DNA of 64,000 nucleotides, taken from Parelaphostrongylus tenuis. Lineage: Eukaryota > Nematoda > Chromadorea > Rhabditida > Metastrongylidae. Of the stretch, positions 33,651-43,245 are shown piece after piece; within the stretch, counting starts at the first letter, position 1; the number at the start of each line of letters is the position of its first letter. The stretch is from the NCBI GenBank assembly GCA_019055375.1, contig JAHQIW010000381.1, positions 620,001 through 684,000 on the forward strand. Reading direction: 5' to 3'. Made by a program: the position numbers and the translations under genes. The notes below the pieces were generated by a model. The model saw nothing but the letters and a program-made list of their open reading frames with translations. It was not told where the DNA came from and did not search any database.

Positions 33651-34180
33651 TTTAATAAGGTATCAGAGGTGTCAAAGTGTTTGCTGTGATAGTGTGTTTC
33701 CTGTAAGAAGTTGTTGAGACGCTTGAAGAGGTGGTAGTCGATAGGCGCTAAGTTATGCGAATATGGAGGATAAGGCACAACTCGTGGCCCAATTCGTTCA
33801 ACTTTCGATGAACTCGATCTACGACGTATGGCTGCCTTTCGGGTTCAATTAAACCTCATCACTTTTGCAGCTAGCTTTTTTATTTTTCCAGATTGTTTCA
33901 AATGGTGAACGACAGTATAATGGTCGACGCTGATTTCTTCTGCAACATCCCGTCTAGTCTCAAGGGGATCAACTTTGATGAATGCTCCCAACTAGTCATC
34001 GTCAGCTTTCCCTGATGGATCCCTACGTTCCCCTTTTATTTAGGCTCTCGTCTCCTTTATAAAACTTCTTGGATCATTGCTGCGGTGTACATTCGCCAGC
34101 ACTTCCTAGCCCAAATGCGTTGTTGATGTTGTGAGTTGTCTCTGCTGCTTTGCGACCCATTTCGAATCCGCAGTCTGGAA
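33650..34180 (-). pseudogene. Mariner transposase remnant (U2)
   Basis: Copy of the U1 remnant with the same internal deletion. Here the motif reads PYPPYSHNLAPIDYHLFKR, so the residue before LAP has become Asn. The helix-turn-helix part is again frame-broken. The shared deletion shows the element was already dead before the duplication. Confidence 0.8.
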
Positions 34181-35304
34181 CAGCCTTTTACAGAGTAAAA
34201 TAAATATGAATAAACAATCACTAGAACATCATTAGCATCAGGACATTGAGCGAGAAATACGATCAAACTGTTATGCAATATGGATACATTTGTTTGAGAA
34301 TTTGTTCAAATATCACGCGGCATATTTCAACCATGCATAAGCGGCCATTGCTTTTGCATCAGCTTAATATTATCTAGATAGTAATATCTAGAGCAATAAA
34401 GATCCAGTATAACTTCGCAATATTCTCAAGTTTTAGACTACCTAACCCAGCAGCCGCGGCTTAACATGTGGAAACGAGCACAATTTGTCTATTGCATAGT
34501 TTGAGTACGGATTCGGATAATTCTACACTTCGTTCTAGTTGATGTGAACGGAGAGGCTTTCATTCAAACACATAGAAAACTCCATCTTAATGATTGGACT
34601 TCATATGGCACTGAAAGTTCTCGATATGTTCATTTCAAAAACTAAGGAAGTGGATTAATATTGTTTTCTAAAAATATAGAGTTTATCATTCTAACTGGTC
34701 GCTTTGCCTTTCTGTGAAACTAGTATTTTCTTGCTGATTTGAGATTGGAGTGAATCTCTTATTGGTATTGGTGATTTTATTGATATCTGTGAAGAACAGC
34801 TCACTCGTTAGTAAATGATTCAAGCACAAATTATAATGTGAAACTGATAATCCGATAACATGTTTTGAGCCTTTTTATTGCTTGGTATGGCACTTATACA
34901 GTACTGGACAGCTGTTTCGCTTTTCCAGATTCATCAGTAGTGTCGCGCTTGTCGCGCCCTTCGGTTCAGCCGATCCCTTGAAGGAGGATTTACCCCTACA
35001 TATAAAGGAATCATTGTTTTTGAGTAATATCTATATAAACAGTCGAGAATAAAGGTATGATGTTAGACGTTGTTAACTACAAGCGCTGCTATCGACAGCT
35101 ACCAATTCGTTGAACGCTATGCTCAGTTCTATCAGTATAGCTCATATTTTGGAACTAATACTACGTTGTGCTCACAGATCTCTTTGACTTTCCAGTAAAT
35201 TGAAATTAGCATTTCGCTATCACAAATGTATTGCAATGTGCACTTTTCTCTCATCAGTGACATTTGTGTTTTTCCCTTTCTTGCTTTTATGAATACCATA
35301 TGAT
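34181..35304. other. Intergenic, no gene seen (U2)
   Basis: Partner of 2871-3969, including the TATCTAGATAG palindrome and a small CGCGCTTGTCGC duplication near 34,946 that is absent in U1. Confidence 0.5.
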
Positions 35305-35420
35305 GTAGAGTGGTGTGCAAAACTTCTGCGTTTAGCGGGACTCGAACCAACATCTCACTCTATCCAGGAGAGCGTGCTCTAACCCGTTGCACTACTGAAG
35401 CCAATTTTGCGCACCACTCT
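35305..35420 (-). repeat. tRNA-like repeat S2 (U2)
   Basis: U2 partner of 3970-4075, with B-box-like GGTTCGAGTCCCGC on the minus strand and the AGTGGTGTGCAAAACTT end. Confidence 0.6.
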
Positions 35421-35577
35421 TTCTACACTATAACCCATCTATCTGTCAGCCGCCGACCGACAACAGCCTAGCCCGGTATCGACATTGAACCCATTCAAGC
35501 TGACAGATATTGGGTATTGAATGATCAAATTGAATTCTTTTTATTTGACCGCTTTTAGCGGCTATGATGTTTCAGCT

Positions 35578-35692
35578 ATACCAGTGATGAAGAGTGATGT
35601 GCAAAACTTTCCGCGCTCCCGGATAGAGTGAGAGTGGGTTTGAGTCTCGCCTGACGCACAACCTTTTGCACATCACTCTACATCACTGGGTA
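35578..35692. repeat. Palindromic S2-derived element (U2)
   Basis: U2 partner of 4227-4342 with the same inverted ends ACCAGTGATGAAGAGTGATG and CATCACTCTACATCACTGGGT. Confidence 0.65.
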
Positions 35693-35850
35693 CATCTGAA
35701 AAGTCGTACCATCGCCAAAAGCGATCAAACAAAAAGTATTCAACTTTTGAAAATAAATGCATCCAAATCATATGGTTTTCTTTCTGAAACACAGAACATG
35801 CTTAGACACATGAGCTAGTTTTCACAGGAAAAAAGCCCTTATAGAAGTCT

Positions 35851-36241
35851 GTTTCATCGATGTTCTATGAGAGTGTTTAAGCCTTACCGAGGTTGATACG
35901 TCAGAGTTATACGTACGTTTCGGCGGCGTCGCCGCTTCATCAATGGCCCACTCCCTACATTGAACCCTACTTCATAACAAGGTCAAAGAGAAGTAGCAAG
36001 TTATATAGTTGTTTTCACCATTTTGTGTGTTTCTGTTCTAACCAACAGTAACCCATATACTGAAGAAAATGGTGATAATACAATATCACGTGTTCTCACC
36101 ATGGTCAGCGTCTCACTATCCCTGCAATAAAGTAGGGTTCAGTGTGGGGCATGGGCCATTGATGAAGCTGACGACACCGCCGAAACACACGTATACTCTA
36201 ACTTATCAACCTCGGCAAGGCTTAAGACGTTGTCACAGATC
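35851..36241. mobile_element. MITE-like inverted-repeat element with GC-rich core (U2)
   Basis: U2 copy of the 4,513 element, flanked by TTATAGAAGTCT (35839-35850) and a decayed TTATGAAAGTCT (36242-36253). Same arm structure and core (TTTCGGCGGCGTCGCCGC; GACACCGCCGAAACAC). Confidence 0.78.
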
Positions 36242-36249
36242 TTATGAAA

Positions 36250-36535
36250 GTCTTTCCAGTGCTGCACCATCATTTAATGGTGGTAATGTTCGCGAAACCT
36301 TGATTTGCCCGGCAAATGCCTTCCAGTTCTTTGCAGCGCGCCAATATGAACTGCCTGAGGCGTGCGGCGTACTCCGCAACAAACCGTGGTTCGCTTGTGT
36401 GCCACTCCGTAGTCAAGGGGTACGACCGTTAATGGCAGACAGCACCGCTTTGGTCGAACGCGTAACAGCCGGCGTGGTCGACCTGCAGATGGGGCGCATT
36501 AACATCGCTATCTCGTAATCTCATTATAAAATTCG
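36250..36535. other. Conserved G+C-rich block of unknown nature (U2)
   Basis: Partner of 4930-5205, between the MITE (ends 36,241) and the foldback (starts 36,579). The plus-strand frame FQFFAARQYELPEACGVLRN continues to GRINIAIS, but its upstream part is MITE sequence. Confidence 0.35.
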
Positions 36536-36578
36536 GAGCTATAACATCATAGATGGATTCATGGACAGTGCATAATAG

Positions 36579-37159
36579 ACCGTCTGTTTCGAGTGCTTTC
36601 ATAAGACCACGCTCAAAATTAGATTAATTTCATAATTATTAAACTCAGCCAACATGTCATGTGCTCCGTGATGAGCTGTTGTACAGCCCGATACATGTGT
36701 TTCGTTCTTGCAGCCTCGCCAGTCGGGCAGGCCTTTCGTTTTTAGCCAATACTCTCAAGGGCCCCTACATCCCCAATAAAGAGTAGGCGACCACGAACGA
36801 TTCACACAATCGTCGTCAAGTGTAGAATCAGTGGATCAGCAGTTTTTGACACACAGTTGCTGCTGGCTGCTATTTCTGGAATATTACACTCGAAACAAAC
36901 GGTATAATATTTCAAAAATACCAGCGAAGAGCAGTCAAGTGTCAGAAATTACTGATCTAGTGATTTTTCACTTGACGGTGATTGTGTGGATCGTTCGTGG
37001 TCGTCTACTATATAGAGGAGGATGTAGAGGTCTTCGAGAGAATTGGCTAAAGACGAAGGAACTGTCCGACTGACGAGGCTGCAAGGCCGAAATACATGTA
37101 ACGGGCTGTATAAAAGCTCAAAATAGACTACATGACATGTTGGTTCAAATAACATTCAT
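36579..37159. mobile_element. Foldback element in A2 (long inverted arms)
   Basis: U2 copy of the element at 5,237, with a still perfect 13-bp duplication CAGTGCATAATAG (36566-36578 and 37160-37172). Arms ~36,670-36,870 and ~36,900-37,110. Because it occupies the same site in both units, it inserted before the U1/U2 duplication. The empty site in both B copies (13.41 and 48.93 kb) shows it inserted after, or only into one side of, the A/B duplication. Confidence 0.85.
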
Positions 37160-37843
37160 CAGTGCATAATAGAATATGATAGAAAAGCGTCGCTCGGGTT
37201 ATTTTTACTCTAAACAAGACGAAAACAATTTACAAAGCAATGAAATATTTGACAAAAGATGCTGCACAATGCATGTGATGCCATATTAAAGATGGCTCTG
37301 GATAATACTTCATTATTAGTGTACTTTAAAAGTTGAAATCTCTATTAAACTAGGTGCCCTACTAATTTCTTTTCAGTTGAATACCCTCATGACAATAAAA
37401 TGTACTTTGCCCAGCTCCAACCTTTCCAGCTGATTTCAGTGAGAGCATCTGCAGCCTACTGCGATTGTCCATCATTTCATGAAAGACCCGATCCGGCACC
37501 TGTTTCCAATAAATATTATTCTCTACTGACCATGTGCTAACTTATCATGCATGACTTATCTCACTGCATGGCTCATTTTGAAATATTTATAGCTTATATA
37601 TGTGAGCACCCTAGGTTATGGCTTGGATTGCTTGCTGTATCAAGTTCATGGAATCGCCTGTATCACCTGTCGTCCCGTTGATCGTCGACTGACTCGAGCG
37701 GGTACCAGCAACTCTTTCATTTTTTCCTATCGCTTGAAAGAGAAGCCCAGTGGGTCCTCCTTGCCCTAGAGATCCGCTGAACATCATATATTTCTTCTAT
37801 AGCTTTCGTGAAGAAATCGGACGAGCGGGTCAGTGGTCTTCCT

Positions 37844-38312
37844 TTAGAGCGCTTGACGTCCCGAAAATCCAGTCGGTAAGGCTCTCGTCCATCGGTTGTC
37901 GTTGAAGCGCATCACGTGTCCGGCCCACCTTATTTCTGATATCCTGGCGTGTAGGACGGCGTCTCTGATTTTCGATCGTTGCCATAGGTCGGAACTGCGC
38001 ATCCTTTCTCTCATTTGGGAGATACGCGATACTCCTAGCATCGACCTTTCAACTGCGCGTTCGATAACGCCAAGTGAGCTTTCATTCTGCTCACGTAGCG
38101 ACCACGTTTCTACTGCATACGTTAGGGCAGGGATAATTGTTTAGTCGAAAAGGTGGGCACAGAGTCGGATGTTCTTTGTCCTCTTCACTACATCTTCGAT
38201 GCTCTTAAACGTTCCCCAAGCCGCTCTTTTCCTCCTGCTCAACTCTGGAACTAGGTCGTTCATCATGTTGATTTCTCGACCTAGATAGGCGTAACTGGAG
38301 CATTCGGAGATT
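37844..38312 (-). pseudogene. RTE C-terminal domain after the nested insertion
   Basis: Continuation of the RTE polyprotein: ECSSYAYLGREINMMNDL.., KRAAWGTFKSIEDVVKRTKN (stop near 38,141), then RISQMRERMRSSDLWQRS and RDAVLHARISEIRWAGHVMR in another stretch, ending in a frameshift near 37,870. WAGHVMR-type C-terminal sequence is characteristic of RTE/LINE polyproteins. The remaining ~200 bases to the 3' target duplication read SLSSDRKK..YPLESVDDQRDDR in shifted frames. Confidence 0.8.
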
Positions 38313-38795
38313 ATCTTTTGTTTCGAGTGCTTTCTTAAGACCACAGCTCAAATTTCAATATGCCTAGTAATCATTATTTAAGCCACGCATGTCAGTAGTC
38401 TGTTAATGAGGGCTGACTTATAGAGCCCGATACACGTGTTTCGATCTTGCGATCTCGTCAGTCAATAATGATTACCAGGCATATTGAAATTTGAGCTGTG
38501 GTCTTAAGAAAACACTCGAAACAAAAGATATGATATATTGAATATACTAGCCACGAGCATTCGAGTGTACAACACTCTGTGTTTGGTGAGTTTTTTACCG
38601 GACATAGAGTGTAAATCGTACGTCGTCGCTAACTCTTATTGTGGGGACTGGAGCACCCACAGAGATTAGCAAAAGACGAAAGAGGGCAACTGCCCGACTG
38701 ACAAGATCGCAAGATCGAAACACATGTATCGGGCTCTATAAGTCAGCCCTCATTAACAGACTACTGACATGCGTGGCTCAAATAATGATTACCAG
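38313..38795. mobile_element. Foldback element nested in the RTE
   Basis: 483 bases inserted in the RT coding region between direct copies of GCATTCGGAGATT (38300-38312 and 38796-38808). Internally it is an inverted structure. The stretch 38,317-38,393 (TTTGTTTCGAGTG..AATCATTATT) is the reverse complement of 38,466-38,530, and a second pair (GCCCGATACACGTGTTTCGATCTTGCGATC near 38,430, and its complement near 38,715) also faces each other. It shares the GTTTCGAGTG end and the CCCGATACA(C/T)GTGTTTCG core with the elements at 5.2 and 36.6 kb, so it is the same superfamily. No protein is encoded. It is younger than the RTE. Confidence 0.85.
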
Positions 38796-39803
38796 GCATT
38801 CGGAGATTGTCGTTCCGTTGAGCGTGAATAGGGCATTACAAACCCAAGCGTTCCTCATAAACATCGTTTTCGTTAGATTTAGTTGAAGACCAATCTTTCC
38901 ACAGGCGTTATCGAAATCGGTCAACATTCGTTCCGCTTGGCTGATGTTTGGTGTTATGAGAACGATATCATCAGCAAAGCGAAGGTTGTTTAATTGACGG
39001 CCGTCAATTTTCACTCCCATATCGTCCCATTCTAATGTTCGCATGACGTTTTGTAGGGTGGCAGTGAATAGTTTTGGCAAAATTGTATCGCCTTGTCGAA
39101 CCCCTCTTCTTACGTCAATGGTGATATTGTTGTGAAATGGAGATGTTTTGGTCGTGAAATCTTTATAAAGCTCACGAAGGATCATTATGTACCGAGTAGG
39201 GACGCCCTGGTTATCCAGAGCCTCTATGAGCGCTTCTGTTTCCACTGAATCAAAGGCTTTCTTCAGATCGATAAAAGTGAGACAGAGTGGTTGTTTGTAC
39301 TCTCGTGAAACTTCGCTGAGTCTTGTAATCGTGTGGATGTGGTCTATGGTACTAAATCCTTTTCGGAACCCTGCTTGTTCGCATGGCTGTCCTTCGTCCA
39401 ATGTTCTGTCAATCCTGTTCAGGATGACTCGAGTAAAGAGTTTATAGACAACGAACAGCAAGCAGATTGGGCGATAATTGCCTATGTCGTGAAGGTCTCC
39501 CTTTCTGAACAACAATAAGGTCTTGCTGGTTTCCCTTTGAATAGGGACCTTGCATTCCGACAGATAGCGAGTGAAGAGCCGAGCCAGGGTGTTGATGAGA
39601 ACTGGCGGCAGATTCTTCAGGTGTTCTGGTCTAATCCTGTATGGACCGGGTGTTGTTCTGTTCTTCACCGACGATATAGCATTTCGGATTTCGGAAGGGC
39701 GGACCGGTGGAATGACATATTCGTCGTCTTTCAATTTACATGACGGTAAGAGGACATGGCTAGCGAAGAGATCCAAATAGTATTGGTGGATGATTTTCTC
39801 CAT
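38778..39803 (-). pseudogene. RTE reverse transcriptase, interrupted by an insertion
   Basis: 341 codons. Motifs with residue positions: TPGPYRIRPEHLK (52-63; the usual Asp of TPGPDxI is Tyr), NYRPICLL (109-116), QAGFRKGFST (143-152), the A motif FIDLKKAFD (177-185), RRGVRQGD (232-239), and the catalytic FADD (276-279). The frame runs to TTISEC and then into the nested foldback element (38313-38795), where it stops. The continuation ISECSSYAYLGREINMM resumes on the other side. RNA-templated DNA synthesis is the family function; this copy is dead as it stands. Confidence 0.9.
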
Positions 39804-39836
39804 AGCCCTTCTCGAAGCTGTAAGTGTCCCGTCGGG

Positions 39837-40064
39837 TTATCGGATCGCAATCATCTTGGTCTTATAGTTGGCGAAGCCTCGCTGGGCTTTGCGAGTGCTC
39901 TTCCCAGCTTCTGCAGCTTCTGCCATAACTGCTGCTTTTCTCTCTTTAAGGTCTTCTTTTATCGCTTCTCTGCGGCGTTTCGCAAGTTCGGACGTAAGGC
40001 TTTGGTTGCCTGTAGCTCGTGCGATTCCACGTTGACGTATCAGCTCCAGTGTCCGCGAAGACAA
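39837..40064 (-). pseudogene. RTE linker between endonuclease and reverse transcriptase
   Basis: 75 codons, Arg/Lys/Glu-rich and predicted helical (TSELAKRRREAIKEDLKERK), followed by FANYKTKMIAIR, in the position of the usual spacer before the RT domain. A stop separates it from the endonuclease fragment upstream, and it ends in a stop just upstream of the RT frame, so the polyprotein is interrupted here too. Confidence 0.7.
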
Positions 40065-40079
40065 GCGTCTCTTCGTGAC

Positions 40080-41009
40080 CTAAGGACTCTCGGCTTTCAT
40101 AGCGTTAACGTGAAGATATTCAACGAGTCGATCGTATTCTTCATCGATGTTGTCGATAACGGTATCTTCCCAAGAGCTGACTAATGATTTGAATACATCC
40201 CAGTTTGTGGTAGTTCTAGGACTTCGTTGTTTAAATTTAGCGGCTTTTACTCCTCTCCTCGAAAAACGAAACGTTGCTCGAATGAGGCGATGGTCTGATC
40301 CCGTGTAGAACTTAGGAACAACAGCGACATCAGTCAGGCAAAACATTCGATTTACTAAAATGTGGTCTATTTCGTTATGGTACTCTCCATTGGGAGTCTC
40401 CCACGTCCATCGCTGAGAAAGAGGCTTTTGGAATTGCGAGTTACCATGTATGGTTTGAGTCGTCATGATAAACTCAGGCGGCCTCTCACCCTGTTCATTC
40501 CATTCTAGTCCGTGAGTCCCTATGACGCTTTTCAGACGTTCTTCTAGGTCCAATTTTTACGTTAAAATCTCCGACAGTGACCTTGAAAATGTATGATTTT
40601 CTCTTAAGAATTTTTCGAGGTCCATATAGAACGCTTCGACTTCGTCTTCGTCATAGCTTGATGTTGGTGCGTAAGCAACGAGCATGGTCAAAGCTGGCAT
40701 AGAATCACGTCGTTTTAACCGTAATCGTCCGATACGGGTTGTCAGTTGTTCAAACAAATCAATGTTCACGGTCAAATTCGATTTGACTAGGACGCCAACG
40801 CCGCCGACACCTCTTCGATCGCATGTTCTAAGGAACAGTTCTTCTCCGGTGTCATAAACAGCGTGAAAAGGATGGCGCCTTCTCGTCTCAGCCAGGCCAA
40901 TGACGTAGTACCTTATTCTTCTTGCTTGAATCAATAGATCTTCTACAGCGGATTCGTGAGCAAGTGTTCTTGCATTGTAGGTACAGATCGTCATTTTAGT
41001 CCGTTTCAA
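40080..41009 (-). pseudogene. RTE endonuclease domain, frameshifted
   Basis: First frame 41009-40557 (150 codons): starts KMTICTYNARTL, then IGLAETRR (catalytic Glu region), VGGVGVLV and VAYAPTS, all typical of AP-endonuclease-like EN domains of LINEs. The frame is lost just before the expected VGDFN motif, which is readable in another frame at about 40,580. A second frame, 40553-40080 (157 codons), carries the C-terminal half: WTWETPNGEYHNEIDHILV and GSDHRLI with the catalytic His. Two frameshifts close together therefore separate halves of one domain. It would nick target DNA during retrotransposition; this copy cannot make an intact enzyme. Confidence 0.88.
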
Positions 41010-41495
41010 TCTTGGCAGCCTAGTTCGGCCCTGAGATTCTAGCAGCCTCTCCGTACTCGCCCTGCCAGACGCTGCGTACCAGGGGCTCTTTCGGAGTCAC
41101 GGGAATGGGGCCCATATTTGTTGATGTTTTTGGCATTTTGATACACAACGTATAGCTTGCCAGGCTCTAAACGTGGGGGCTGTGTACTCACGAGTAGCTT
41201 GCCAGTCTCTCTCGGAGCAGCGGGAGGAGCTTATTTGTTGGAGGCGACTCCTAACCGCCTCCCATGTACTTCCCAGCCGCTTGATTGCAGGCTTTTGGCC
41301 GACTTGACTAGTAGAAACAGAGTTTTTGTCAAGTCGGCGCTGCAGAAGCAGGGAGCTCTTCCCCTGAATCCACCTGCGTCTCTGGGAAGCACACGGTCGC
41401 TTTTGGTTCGCGTTTATTCCCCTATCCACACCTGGGGACGCCCCACGTGCCCTCGCGACTAACCGGGCCGGATCCCTCAGAGGGGAGGTCCGTGG
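41010..41495 (-). other. 5' region of the RTE element
   Basis: About 485 bases of GC-rich sequence upstream of the endonuclease ATG. A 110-codon open frame (41429-41097) has no recognised domain; it could be a relic of a first open frame or simply 5' untranslated/promoter sequence. It is sharply richer in G+C than the flanking worm DNA. Confidence 0.5.
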
Positions 41496-41799
41496 AAGTT
41501 CATGGAATACGGTGATTTAACTCTCCATTTCCATTCTGCACATCGACCATTGGACGCATCAGACTCAATCACATACTTCATCACTCAAACCGACTGAACG
41601 CACACGTCAGACATTCAAGGTTCTCGCTTGATTTTACTGTTTTTACTAATATTCAGATTCATAACCGTTAGCTTCTCGTATTCCTAAAAAACCTGTCTTT
41701 CAACTTGTGATAAGACTTCACTTGGATTACCCAGCTTCTACATTCGTCAGGACGAAAAGTCGCTCCAATCAGAGTCATCATTCCTCCTTTCTTATGCTA

Positions 41800-41955
41800 C
41801 GTCGTAAAATCCTGTCTTCATGCAATCTCGTGAATAGCCTAACTCTGGCGTTCCATGGGGCAATCGTTGCTAACTACCGGATAGTGCTAGAGACGGGGCT
41901 CGTCCTGCGCCCCGCGACGAGCATCACAAACACTCGGCCTTGGCGCAGCACCCCC
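41800..41955 (-). repeat. SINE family S1, 3'-truncated copy (A2)
   Basis: Orthologue of 6838-7083. The head region CCAAGGCCGAGTGTTTGTGATG and B-box-like GACGAGCCCCG are visible, but the GAAGAAGAC and CCGCACAGT tail is missing. The sequence passes from TACGACGTAG straight into flanking DNA. Confidence 0.6.
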
Positions 41956-42339
41956 AGGTAACTGAATTATCAAAATCATTTTAAAAAACTAGAATATCCG
42001 TATTTATCAATGGCGAATGATTAAATGATCAACTTGTGATAAGACTTCACATGGATTATTCAGCTAGAACATTTGTCAGAATTGAAAATCGGTTTGATCA
42101 GAGTCTTCATTTATCTTTTCTTCTACCTCTTTCTCAAGAGAGATTTCGGAAACTTAAATTGATATTTGTAGAACCTAGTAATCTAATAAGGACAATGTCT
42201 ATTCTATCTGGTGAAGATCTTGTTTAGAGAGCATTTACTTTACGTCCTACACCAAAATCCGATTTTGATTCGTGTTCACTACTTCAACTCTTTGTCGTCC
42301 TTGTTTCATTCTCGCATTCTTATTTTCTCCTATACATAA

Positions 42340-42605
42340 TTAACCAATTTTTGGAATTTTGTTGATCCGTCTTCACAGTGTTTTATTTTTACTGTGCGGA
42401 CACCAGTATTTTTAGCAATCAATTCGTTTTTCCTCTTCTTCATGAACGCCACCGAATAGTGGTTAGCACGTCTCCTTGCAATATTGTGGACAGCCTGGAT
42501 CTGGTCCTTGAAGCGTTCGTTGCTAACTGCCGAAGAGTATCGGGGAGCTGAATTTATCCCGCGCGCATCGCCATGTGCATAACATCCACTCGGCCATGAG
42601 CCTTT
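42340..42605 (-). repeat. SINE family S1, extra copy in A2
   Basis: Full-length B-type S1 (GGCTCATGGCCGAGTGGATG head, AAGAAGAGGAAAAACGAATT, CCGCACAGTAAAAATAAAAC, ACTGTGAAGACGGATCAAC). Sub-unit A of U1 has only one S1 at this place, so this is a second copy, and its flanks resemble sub-unit B. Confidence 0.75.
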
Positions 42606-43186
42606 CACCCCAAAATGCTAAGTCAGCATTTTATTCTGAAGCACTAGAATATACTTAAATCTCAATGGCGATTGATCAGCGGCGAGTGATTGACTAAATT
42701 CACATGTCAACTCACTTCTATGAGCAATTTTGGTAGCCGTTGACATCTGAAGAACGTAAGCACTCCATCGATTCAGTCTCCATCATAACAGAATTTATTT
42801 CAATACTTCCTATGGTTGCTTTTTTTATGTCCACTTTTTCATTTTTTGCAAGCATTCAGTGTAGTCCATTACTCTCATGCAGAGGTGTATAAATGCATAA
42901 TCGACAGGATACAAATGCGTCCCTCAGTGGGGATTTCTTAGAATCTCTGTAAACTATGAGAGATACTGAGCCATCTATGAGGCGTGTGCAGATAACGGAG
43001 GCAGAGTCAAAGCCCTTTCTGTACCAGGTTGAAATCTGATCTCTGTACATGTCACTTGCTCCCACACAATATTTTTTTGAAGTGCAGTTTTAGCTGTAGT
43101 GACTGAGGAACAAAAAATGCCTCTCCCAGAACGTATCTCATCACATTTCAATGATAAGAAACATGCTATATGTCAAGTTTATAGTC

Positions 43187-43192
43187 TTTATT
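43187..43192 (-). promoter_or_regulatory. AATAAA polyadenylation signal for CAP A2
   Basis: AATAAA on the minus strand about 55 bases past the TGA, in the same position as in A1. Confidence 0.6.
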
Positions 43193-43245
43193 TCACCACA
43201 GTATAATGCTTCACTGCGGTAATGTTGCCTTCGTTACTAAAGCAC

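Larger units (their letters stand above)
37655..41495 (-). mobile_element. RTE-type non-LTR retrotransposon (defective), with 13-bp target-site duplication
   Basis: A 3,841-bp insertion flanked by perfect copies of AAGTTCATGGAAT (37642-37654 and 41496-41508). U1 has one copy of the same 13-mer at 6325-6337 in otherwise continuous sequence, so it is the unoccupied site. Element order on the minus strand: a GC-rich 5' region (41,495-~41,010), an apurinic-like endonuclease, a linker, reverse transcriptase, a C-terminal domain and a short 3' tail ending ..CGACAGGTGATACAGGCG. There is no poly-A tail. It is broken by frameshifts and by a nested foldback element. RTE-clade assignment rests on the EN-RT architecture and motifs. 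It inserted after the U1/U2 duplication. Confidence 0.92.

Noticed and set aside
36069..36518. 149-codon plus-strand open frame
   Set aside because: Its first half is MITE arm sequence and its second half is the G+C-rich block; no start context, no splice logic, and U1 does not keep the full frame.
42330..42608. 92-codon minus-strand open frame, rich in charged residues
   Set aside because: It coincides exactly with an S1 SINE; other SINE copies do not keep the frame.
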